Virus record (IMG/VR): IMGVR_UViG_3300045131_002929
Location: 82,618 to 146,617 of that record
Source: a virus
DNA length: 64,000 bases
Direction: 5' to 3' (one strand)
A program made the position numbers and the translations under genes. This document shows, in pieces, positions 58,105-64,000 of the stretch; within the stretch, counting starts at the first letter, position 1, and every line of letters starts with the position of its first letter. The notes below the pieces were generated by a model, which saw nothing but the letters and a program-made list of their open reading frames with translations, was not told the origin of the DNA and ran no database searches.

Positions 58105-58129
58105 CAAAATATCGAAGTGGCTTTATAGT
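58101..58129 (+). promoter_or_regulatory. Near-consensus sigma70-type promoter
   Basis: TTGACA (58101-58106) and TATAGT (58124-58129) are 17 bases apart, so transcription should start near 58136. The downstream genes are a small putative DNA-binding protein and the Bro-N antirepressor. It overlaps the end of the upstream gene, so this unit can be transcribed separately and early by host polymerase. Confidence 0.85.
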
Positions 58130-58225
58130 GTACCCCGTGCTACGATAGAGCGGCTTCATAGCATAGGCCCTTCTATGCAAACGAAGCGTAACAATGATGA
58201 ACAATGTGTAACTAGGTGCAATCCC

Positions 58226-58435
58226 ATGAAACTCGCTGAATACACGTCAATGTGCGTGTCGAAGCGCAGCCAGCGACTGGCCCACGCCATAGCGGAGCAC
58301 GAGGGCCGCAAGGTGTACAAGGCCATGGAAGTGGCGCTGGACGACTACGTGGCCCGTAACGGCATACCGCTGCCTGAGGCCAAGCCCGTAAAAGCCAAGC
58401 AGGCACCGATGGTGCAGGCCGAACTGGAATTTTAA
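58226..58435 (+). CDS. Small putative ribbon-helix-helix-like DNA-binding protein
   Basis: I choose ATG 58226 (AGGTGCAATCCC upstream); ATG 58175 in frame would add 17 residues. The ~69-residue product has a beta-like start (KLAEYTSMCVSKR) and two helices (SQRLAHAIAEHEGRK; YKAMEVALDDYVA), a layout of Arc/MetJ-type (RHH) regulators. It is directly behind the strong promoter, so it might regulate that promoter or host genes. No close match recognised. Confidence 0.45.
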   Translation: MKLAEYTSMCVSKRSQRLAHAIAEHEGRKVYKAMEVALDDYVARNGIPLPEAKPVKAKQAPMVQAELEF

Positions 58436-58467
58436 CTAACGTCAAAAACAACAGAAAGGAACGGACA

Positions 58468-59292
58468 ATGGCGAACAGCAGCGAGATGATGGCCCCGGCC
58501 ACCTCCAAGTGGGCGTTCGAGGGCAGGCAGATGAGGATCGAAATGATCGACGGCGAGCCATGGTTCGTCGCCAAAGACGTGTGTGAGTGTCTGGGGTTGG
58601 GTAATCCGACTGAGGCTCTCAAGCGACTGGACGATGAGGAGAGCACCCTCATTTCAATTGAGGGTGCCAGCAACGGCCTGCCGGTAAACGCCGTCAACGA
58701 GTCCGGCCTTTACAACCTGATCCTCGGGAGCCGCAAGCCGGAGGCCAAGCGGTTCAAGCGGTGGGTCACCCACGAGGTGCTGCCCAGCATCCGCAAGCAT
58801 GGCGGCTACATCCTCGAAAGCAAACTGACGGAGATGCAGCGCGACCCGCGGGTCATGGGCAAGCTGTACATGGACCTGGCGGACGAGATGGACAAGCGCA
58901 AGGCCGCGGAGCGCAGGCTGGACGAGATGACGGTCGTCGCCACGGAGCAGGACGGCGTCATCCAGCGGCTGCTGCCCAAAGCGCAGTACATGGATCAGGT
59001 GCTCCAGCCGGACAACCTGCTCAGCGTCAACGTGGCGGCCGCGGACCTGGGCGTGTCGGCCATCAAGCTGAACAAGTTCATGGTGGCCCACAAGCTGGTC
59101 TACAAGCAGGGCAAGGTCTACATCCCGGGCGAGAAGATCAAAGACAAAGGCTTCTTCGACTACAAAAGCCACGTCATCGCCTTGGAGGGCGGCCAGTCCA
59201 AGACGGTCGAGCACCTCTACCTGACGCAGACCGGCCGCAAGTTCGTGGCCGAGCTGTTCGACAAAGAGCGCGGCCCTAAGCTGAGCGCGTGA
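58468..59292 (+). CDS. Bro-N / KilA-C type antirepressor
   Basis: This 274-residue protein starts behind GAAAGGA. Residues about 13-110 are a Bro-N domain (WAFEGRQMRIEMIDGEPWFVA, then VNESGLYNLILGSRKPEA and RFKRWVTHEVLPSIRKHGGY). The C-terminal part (from about 175) is a KilA-C/ANT domain, typical of phage antirepressors (DNA-binding proteins that inactivate repressors or control early genes). It is expected to be in one transcript with the promoter at 58101. A truncated Bro-N copy follows immediately. Confidence 0.88.
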   Translation: MANSSEMMAPATSKWAFEGRQMRIEMIDGEPWFVAKDVCECLGLGNPTEALKRLDDEESTLISIEGASNGLPVNAVNESGLYNLILGSRKPEAKRFKRWVTHEVLPSIRKHGGYILESKLTEMQRDPRVMGKLYMDLADEMDKRKAAERRLDEMTVVATEQDGVIQRLLPKAQYMDQVLQPDNLLSVNVAAADLGVSAIKLNKFMVAHKLVYKQGKVYIPGEKIKDKGFFDYKSHVIALEGGQSKTVEHLYLTQTGRKFVAELFDKERGPKLSA

Positions 59293-59293
59293 C

Positions 59294-59479
59294 ATGAGCA
59301 AAGACGACGTGAACATGAGCGACTGGTGGTTCGAGGGCAAGCTGGTCCGCGTGGAAAACATAGACGGCGCGCCCTGGTTCGCCGCCAAAGACCTGCGGGC
59401 CATCCACGGTTGGCCGCGGGGCGCTGAGATGACGCTGCCCGCCTGCGAGCGCAGGCCCGCGCCGGAGGCCGGCCGATGA
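59294..59479 (+). CDS. Truncated Bro-N-like protein, 61 residues
   Basis: Begins one base after the antirepressor stop. The segment WWFEGKLVRVENIDGAPWFA copies the first two strands of the upstream Bro-N domain (WAFEGRQMRIEMIDGEPWFV), then the similarity ends, and the rest is a short Arg/Pro-rich tail. It looks like a partial duplication. It may be a defective remnant, or a small regulator that competes with the full-length protein. The stop overlaps the next start as ATGA. Confidence 0.6.
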   Translation: MSKDDVNMSDWWFEGKLVRVENIDGAPWFAAKDLRAIHGWPRGAEMTLPACERRPAPEAGR

Positions 59480-59832
59480 GCGGCCTGCGCACGCGCATGC
59501 AGGACTGCGATGACGCCCTGGTCGTCATGCGCGAGCTGGAGGTCGAGCACGAGTTCGACATCCACGGCAACAGGGAGATGCTGGCGGTGGCCTACAACAT
59601 CAGCCACGACAACCTCGAGCTGGTGGCGCTGTCCCGCGGCCCGGGAGCCGGCGACGACCGGGTGGTGTGCGACGACGAGGCGTTCCTCCCCGTCGAGGTG
59701 CTGGCCATGGCCGCCCACGAGCTGGATCGGATCGCGCGGACGGAACAAGTCCACGAGGATGAGTACAGACAGCTGCGCGACTACGTGCAGGACATCGTCG
59801 CCAGGCGCGACGACGAGGAGGACCTCGAATGA
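59476..59832 (+). CDS. Unknown acidic 118-residue protein
   Basis: ATGA overlap at both ends. Acidic (Asp/Glu-rich) with a conserved-looking ELEVEHEFDIHGNREM region. Function unknown. Confidence 0.5.
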   Translation: MSGLRTRMQDCDDALVVMRELEVEHEFDIHGNREMLAVAYNISHDNLELVALSRGPGAGDDRVVCDDEAFLPVEVLAMAAHELDRIARTEQVHEDEYRQLRDYVQDIVARRDDEEDLE

Positions 59833-60113
59833 GCGGCGGGTCATTCGACCATCAGAACTATCGGCTGATCGACATGGCCGACACGCTCGACGCGTTCGCC
59901 TACCGCTGCGCCAAAGGCGAGCAGGATGAGTATGGCAACCGCTGGCGGGCCGAGGCGCGGACGCTGGCCAAGATGCGCAAGACGGCCAAAGAGCTGCGGG
60001 TGCTGGAGCGCAAGCTGCACCTGATCGACTACTGGATGGCCGGCGACAGCAGCGAGGATAGCATTCACGCCGGGTGGCGGGAATGCGAGAAACCTGTATC
60101 GGAAGGCAACTAA
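59829..60113 (+). CDS. Unknown phage protein of MSGGSFDH type, 94 residues
   Basis: Starts MSGGSFDHQNYRL, an N-terminus common to a family of small uncharacterised phage proteins that begin MSGGSxDY. The rest is helical, basic then acidic. Overlaps the previous gene as ATGA. Function unknown. Confidence 0.55.
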   Translation: MSGGSFDHQNYRLIDMADTLDAFAYRCAKGEQDEYGNRWRAEARTLAKMRKTAKELRVLERKLHLIDYWMAGDSSEDSIHAGWRECEKPVSEGN

Positions 60114-60132
60114 CACAGCAAGGGAGAGTAAT

Positions 60133-61443
60133 ATGAGCAACACAGTGATCAACGGCAGCAAGAATGACAACGGCGGCGACAAGAGCTACGAGGAGTTAGT
60201 GGCAAAAGAGGCCAGACGTATCAAATTGATGGTGCTCACCGGAGTGAGCAATAAGTATGAGGGTCCGTTCGTATTGCCTTTCGGGTCTGATCTGCCGCCG
60301 CTGCCTAAAGGGTATTTCTGGATGACACCACCACTGGCTCAGGCCATGTTGTCCAATTCCATCGGCAACCGCAAGGCGAAACGGGGCAAGGTCGAAGCCA
60401 TGAAGCGCGACGCGCTTGCCGGGCTTAAGGCTGATCGCGGTGAGCATCGTCAGGGCGCCCCTAGCGGCCAGTGGTCCGGCTACGCAGGCACCCCGATACG
60501 GATCGACGAGCTGGGCCGGTCGCTGAACGGGCACAATAGGTTCCTGGTCGTGATTGAGCTAGGTGTCTGCATAATGCTGCCGGGCATAGACATCGTGCCC
60601 ACGTCGCAGCTGAACCACCGCGGCTGGCTGCCCGGCGAGGATATCGGAACCGTGCGGTCAAAGGCGGACAGTCTGAAGCAGGACAGTCACGTGGTGGCTG
60701 CCGCCGAGCTGCTGTTCGATCTGGCCACCAACATCAGGGGGCAGTACACGACTGAGGGTGAGATTGAAGCCGTGATCGAGGCGTTTCAACCGGAACTGGA
60801 TCAGATCGATCTAGCCTTTAGCAAGCGGAAGGGGGTATCCACGGCGGCGATACAGGCCGCGGTGGTCCTCGCCGGCACGCCGGACGCCTTCGAGCAGTAT
60901 CGGGCTTTTTGCTCGGACTGCAACGAGCGCCACGGCGTCAGGCTGACCAGTAAGCTAACACTATTGAAGAATCTCCTAACGGGGGCGACTGTCCCCAAAA
61001 ACGAAGGTGACAAGGAGATCTTCTCCGCGGAGGCCGGCAAGTCCCTCTGCGGCAGGAAACGTCAACGGGCTGACGCGGAAACACCGGACGTCGTGGACGT
61101 GGCTGCCTTCAACAGGGATATCCTTGAGAAGGCCACCCGTGGCCAGCGCGGTAATCTCAAAAAGATGGCCGTGGCCTACATGGCCTTCAAAAACAGCAAA
61201 CGCCTTACGCTGCAACGCAGCGAGGCGGACATCCTGAATGCCTTGCAGGAGATGCGCGGCATCGTCGTCAGGCGATTACGCACCCGTCTGCCGAGCAGCG
61301 TGCTGGCCAAACCGAAAGACCCCGTGCTTAGGGGGCCGGCCATCTCGAAGACCGGAGGGGCTAAAGGGGTGGTCGAGCCCCCTAACGAGACCAAAGGTCT
61401 TAAAGATATGATCGATCATCATAACGAGTCAGACGCGCAATAA
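60133..61443 (+). CDS. ParB-like protein, 436 residues
   Basis: ATG behind AAGGGAGAG. The segment from about 70 to 165 has the pattern of phage ParB-like/Srx-fold proteins: ANR..R...V..., ...GQWSGYAGTPIRIDELG followed by LNGHNRFLVVIELGV (the D/NGxHR loop). The remaining ~270 residues are mostly helical, with a basic C-terminus. ParB folds hydrolyse CTP or DNA and can bind DNA, but in phages their roles are varied. Codons are more A/T-rich than in neighbours, hinting at separate origin. Confidence 0.6.
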   Translation: MSNTVINGSKNDNGGDKSYEELVAKEARRIKLMVLTGVSNKYEGPFVLPFGSDLPPLPKGYFWMTPPLAQAMLSNSIGNRKAKRGKVEAMKRDALAGLKADRGEHRQGAPSGQWSGYAGTPIRIDELGRSLNGHNRFLVVIELGVCIMLPGIDIVPTSQLNHRGWLPGEDIGTVRSKADSLKQDSHVVAAAELLFDLATNIRGQYTTEGEIEAVIEAFQPELDQIDLAFSKRKGVSTAAIQAAVVLAGTPDAFEQYRAFCSDCNERHGVRLTSKLTLLKNLLTGATVPKNEGDKEIFSAEAGKSLCGRKRQRADAETPDVVDVAAFNRDILEKATRGQRGNLKKMAVAYMAFKNSKRLTLQRSEADILNALQEMRGIVVRRLRTRLPSSVLAKPKDPVLRGPAISKTGGAKGVVEPPNETKGLKDMIDHHNESDAQ

Positions 61444-61464
61444 ACGATATAAAAGGAGGCCCCC

Positions 61465-61845
61465 ATGGCCATCGATGCTCTTTGCGTAAACGCAGTCCGC
61501 CGGCCCGGGCTCAGGATGCCGGACTACGCCAAGGCGGCGCCGCGCGGCGAGTGGATCGTGACGTCGGATCCGCCGAAGGTCTACGCGCCGGACAGGCTGC
61601 GGCTGTTCGTCACGGGGCGCGGGCTGCCCCGCTGGGCCGAGCACAACACGGCGTTCGGCGACGCGTGGGGCCGGCCGCTGGACAAGCCGGCCAGCCGGGA
61701 CTACCTGGCGCTGGTCGTGGAGGGCACCGCGTGGCTGCCCGCTTTCGGGACGACCTGCGGCGTCGAGGTGGTCCAGGCCCCCACGGCGGCCGACATGGCC
61801 GTGCTGCGCACGCGGCTGGCCCGCCGCCGGCTGGGGGCCATGTAG
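61465..61845 (+). CDS. RRRLGxM-family paralogue 1, 126 residues
   Basis: ATG behind AAAAGGAGG. The visible pattern is GEWIV, LRLFVTGRGLPRW in the middle, and the C-terminus ADMAVLRTRLARRRLGAM at the stop. Three following genes share the W-x-V start, a G-R-G-x-P-R-W-like middle and the same C-terminus. Basic and probably soluble. Family unknown to me. Confidence 0.55.
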   Translation: MAIDALCVNAVRRPGLRMPDYAKAAPRGEWIVTSDPPKVYAPDRLRLFVTGRGLPRWAEHNTAFGDAWGRPLDKPASRDYLALVVEGTAWLPAFGTTCGVEVVQAPTAADMAVLRTRLARRRLGAM

Positions 61846-61846
61846 C

Positions 61847-62218
61847 GTGCCGCTGGATGTCTGCGAGGGCGCGTGGCGGCTAGACTGCCACGACCACGTC
61901 GACTGGGGCGACAGCTACGTGGAGGTGGCGGCCATCTACCTGACCAAGTCGCGCGGCGCGCCCCGGTGGCGGCTCCACCGGGACATGCCCCTGGCCGACT
62001 GCCTGGCCCGCCTGGGCGACATGCGGCCATGGGCCGGCCCGGCCATAACCTGTGCCATGTCGGACATGCTGCTGGCGCCCGACGCTGACTTCATGGAGCT
62101 CCGGTCGGCCGGCCAGCGCACCCGGCGCAGGCTGCTGGCCACGCTGCGGCCGCCGACGCCGGCGGCCGTGAAGGCCATCCACGCGGCGGCGGCCCGGTTC
62201 AGGCTGGGCGCCATGTGA
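61847..62218 (+). CDS. RRRLGxM-family paralogue 2, 123 residues
   Basis: GTG start one base after the previous stop. Contains GAWRLDCHDHVD and YLTKSRGAPRWRL (middle motif), and ends KAIHAAAARFRLGAM. Same layout as its neighbours. Function unknown. Confidence 0.55.
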   Translation: MPLDVCEGAWRLDCHDHVDWGDSYVEVAAIYLTKSRGAPRWRLHRDMPLADCLARLGDMRPWAGPAITCAMSDMLLAPDADFMELRSAGQRTRRRLLATLRPPTPAAVKAIHAAAARFRLGAM

Positions 62219-62241
62219 CAAACCAAGAAAGGAATCGACCA

Positions 62242-62871
62242 ATGACCATCGACATGATGCTGCGGGCGGCGTGGGCCGCCCTGCCGAAGTCGGATCCGCG
62301 GCGGGCGCTGCCGCAGTGGGCCACGAGCGATGCGACGGCCTTGACCTGCAGCCACCTGTTCGGCCCGGGCTACGCCGCGTGCCGCCTGGCCAACGGCTAC
62401 AAGGAATGCTATCAGTTCACCCTGATCAACGCGGCCGGACGGTGGCGGTTCCACAGAATGTGCATGGAGCTCAAGGACTACGCGGCCATGCACCTGGCGT
62501 GGCCCGGCCGTAAGTCCGCCGACGCGGTCAAGCTGGCCAAGCCGCGGGCCTACCTAGGCGCGTGGCGCGTGAAGACGCAGGCCGTCGAGGACTACCCGTA
62601 CGAGCGGATCGAGCACCTGACGTTCATAGGCAGGGGCAACGCCCGGCGGCCGGCCTGGGTCCAAAGCGACGCGATGGACAACAGCGACGGCTGGATGACG
62701 GGCAAGCCCAAGGCCAGCGCCCTGATGGAGGACATGGTGGCCGAGGGCGCCGCCGGCCCGGGCCGGGCGGGCGAGATCGTGCTGGAGTTCGAGCAGCTCG
62801 AGGCCCCGAGCGCCGCGACGCTGGCCGCGCTGCGCCGGTGCGTGGCCAGGCGCCGCCTGGGGACCATGTGA
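62242..62871 (+). CDS. RRRLGxM-family paralogue 3, 209 residues
   Basis: ATG behind AGAAAGGA. The N-terminal ~95 residues are specific to this protein; from about residue 105 the family pattern appears (GAWRVKTQAVED, FIGRGNARRPAWV) and it ends LAALRRCVARRRLGTM. The extra N-terminal domain contains Cys, Trp and a basic helix. The stop overlaps the next ATG as TGATG. Function unknown. Confidence 0.55.
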   Translation: MTIDMMLRAAWAALPKSDPRRALPQWATSDATALTCSHLFGPGYAACRLANGYKECYQFTLINAAGRWRFHRMCMELKDYAAMHLAWPGRKSADAVKLAKPRAYLGAWRVKTQAVEDYPYERIEHLTFIGRGNARRPAWVQSDAMDNSDGWMTGKPKASALMEDMVAEGAAGPGRAGEIVLEFEQLEAPSAATLAALRRCVARRRLGTM

Positions 62872-63662
62872 TGCTCGCCGACGACTTGGCGGCGCAGGCC
62901 GCCCAGGCCATGGGGCTGGCCGCGCGCCAGTCCAACTGGTGGAGCAGCGAGCGCATGCCGGCCCCGGCCTTGCACGCCGCGCGGCAGGCCGCCGTGGTCG
63001 ACTACGTCGTGCGGCCGGGCTGGGCCGCGTGGACGTACATCGACAAGCGGGGCGAGACCAGGGCGGCCCAGCTGAGCCTGATCGCCTACAGGCTGCCCGG
63101 CGACCGCTACGAGGTGCGCGCCACGGCCGCCGAGCTTGCTGACTTCGACCGCATGTGGCTGGCCGACCACCCCGGCGGCAAGCCGACCGAGCGGCCGCAG
63201 CCCAGGCAGCCCAAGCCGCCGCCCGAGCTGCGCGCCCTGTGGCGCGTGGAATGCGATCGCGAGACCGCGGCGGACGGCTCCACGCGGAGCAAGGTGTTCC
63301 TGGTCGCGCTGACGGGCCCGGCCGGCATGGCCGCGGCCGCGGCGTGGGCGATCAACTACGAGCCGGACCCCGTGTCCGCGATCGGCATGTGCCGCATGAA
63401 CATAGCCGCCGACCACCGCATACACGGCGGCAGGCCGCCGAAGGACTGCTGCTGCCTGGGCAGGTGGCCGGGCATCATGGACGCCGGCCGCCGGCCGACG
63501 CCGGCCGACCTGGCCCGGCTGATGGACGAGGGCAGGGCGCACTTCGGATCCGCCAGGGACGCGGTCGAGTACACCCTGGTGGCCACGCTTATGGCCCCGG
63601 ACGCGAAATTGGCCGCGGCGCTGCGCCGCAGATTGGCGCGACGCACACTAACTAGAATGTGA
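62871..63662 (+). CDS. RRRLGxM-family paralogue 4, 263 residues
   Basis: Overlaps the previous gene by one base. The longest member: an N-terminal domain, a Pro/Arg-rich linker near residue 105, then LRALWRVECDRETAADG, and the C-terminus LAAALRRRLARRTLTRM. A CCCLG Cys cluster near residue 188 may bind metal. The final motif differs slightly (TLTRM for RLGAM). Function unknown. Confidence 0.55.
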   Translation: MLADDLAAQAAQAMGLAARQSNWWSSERMPAPALHAARQAAVVDYVVRPGWAAWTYIDKRGETRAAQLSLIAYRLPGDRYEVRATAAELADFDRMWLADHPGGKPTERPQPRQPKPPPELRALWRVECDRETAADGSTRSKVFLVALTGPAGMAAAAAWAINYEPDPVSAIGMCRMNIAADHRIHGGRPPKDCCCLGRWPGIMDAGRRPTPADLARLMDEGRAHFGSARDAVEYTLVATLMAPDAKLAAALRRRLARRTLTRM

Positions 63663-63674
63663 AGGGATTTTAAT

Positions 63675-64000
63675 ATGGCAAGCAATGTGGCTCATGGCAA
63701 GACCAAGGACTACGCGGTGCTGGACAACTTCGTATACAACGCCGTGCCGCGCGACATGGCGCGCGACGGCACCGGCTGCGGCGGGTTCAGCGGCGCCTGC
63801 GGCTGGCCGAAAGGCGAGCCGTTGTTTCACGTTAAAGACGGCATCCTGCACAGCTACCGCATGCCCATCGGCATGCGGTGCAAGGGCGGCTTCGTGGTGG
63901 CGTCGGACTACGGTCAAAGCAGGAGCACGACCCGCCACATAGCCCGGTACCGCGCGTTCATCGGCGCGGGATGCTCGCCTGGCGGCGTGCCGGTGTCGGC
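63675..64000 (+). CDS. Unknown protein, 3' partial
   Basis: ATG 63675 (GAAGGGATTT upstream) opens a frame that runs past the end of the window; about 108 residues are visible. Gly/Cys-rich start (GTGCGGFSGACGWPKGEP), then YRMPIGMRCKGGF. The Cys pairs could bind metal. No family recognised. Confidence 0.6.
   Translation, partial: MASNVAHGKTKDYAVLDNFVYNAVPRDMARDGTGCGGFSGACGWPKGEPLFHVKDGILHSYRMPIGMRCKGGFVVASDYGQSRSTTRHIARYRAFIGAGCSPGGVPVS

Noticed and set aside
1-64000. Prophage attachment sites or integrase
   Set aside because: No integrase, excisionase or tRNA-linked att repeat was seen, so there is no sign of an integrated element in this window.

Overview
The window reads as a contiguous piece of a large, GC-rich double-stranded DNA bacteriophage genome. 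It carries a phage terminase, a portal protein, a phage-type replication and recombination set, tightly packed genes with ATGA/GTGA stop-start overlaps, Shine-Dalgarno sites (GAAAGG/AGGAGG) and two near-perfect sigma70-type promoters. These point to a bacterial host that I cannot name from sequence. Self-splicing elements are unusually abundant: three inteins (one in the large terminase, two in an RNA polymerase) and two group I introns in the DNA polymerase gene. I saw no tRNA, rRNA or CRISPR array, and did not recognise a major capsid or tail gene.

Layout. 1-2.9 kb: small unknown genes on the plus strand, including two pairs of diverged duplicates. 2.9-4.3 kb: two unknown minus-strand genes. 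4.3-6.2 kb: two overlapping unknown plus-strand genes. 6.2-9.6 kb: a minus-strand unit with a radical SAM protein followed by the large terminase, whose Walker A motif is split by an intein. 9.7-10.1 kb: two tiny divergent ORFs. 10.06-10.68 kb: a non-coding region of alternating AT-rich and CG/GT blocks, a long hairpin and 25-bp repeats, which is my best replication-origin candidate. 10.7-23.9 kb: the DNA metabolism operon, with SbcD/gp47- and SbcC/gp46-like nuclease subunits, a UvsW-like helicase, a DnaB-like helicase, a TOPRIM primase, a family A DNA polymerase in three exons, a probable ssDNA-binding protein and a RecA/UvsX-like recombinase. 23.9-27.6 kb: unknown, partly zinc-binding proteins.

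27.7-47.2 kb is the probable virion module. It holds many small hydrophobic or Gly/Ala-rich proteins, the portal (with a zinc-ribbon insertion), several rho-independent terminators, a possible structured RNA at 30.85-31.0 kb, and a 2305-residue polypeptide that fuses RNA polymerase beta to the N-terminal half of beta-prime and contains two inteins. The placement suggests, but does not prove, a virion-packaged polymerase. The beta-prime C-terminal half (bridge helix and trigger loop) is not in this window.

47.2-64 kb is an accessory region of small, mostly unknown genes: a MoxR-type AAA ATPase next to a VWA/HExxH protein, a dUTPase, a Lar-like zinc-ribbon protein, many CxxC mini-proteins, a strong promoter ahead of a small putative DNA-binding protein and a Bro-N antirepressor (with a truncated Bro-N copy), a ParB-like protein, and four consecutive genes sharing a C-terminal signature that ends in RRLGxM or a close variant. 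Replication and recombination proteins would act together at 10.7-24 kb, terminase and portal package DNA, and the accessory genes probably remodel the host; the last point is inference only.
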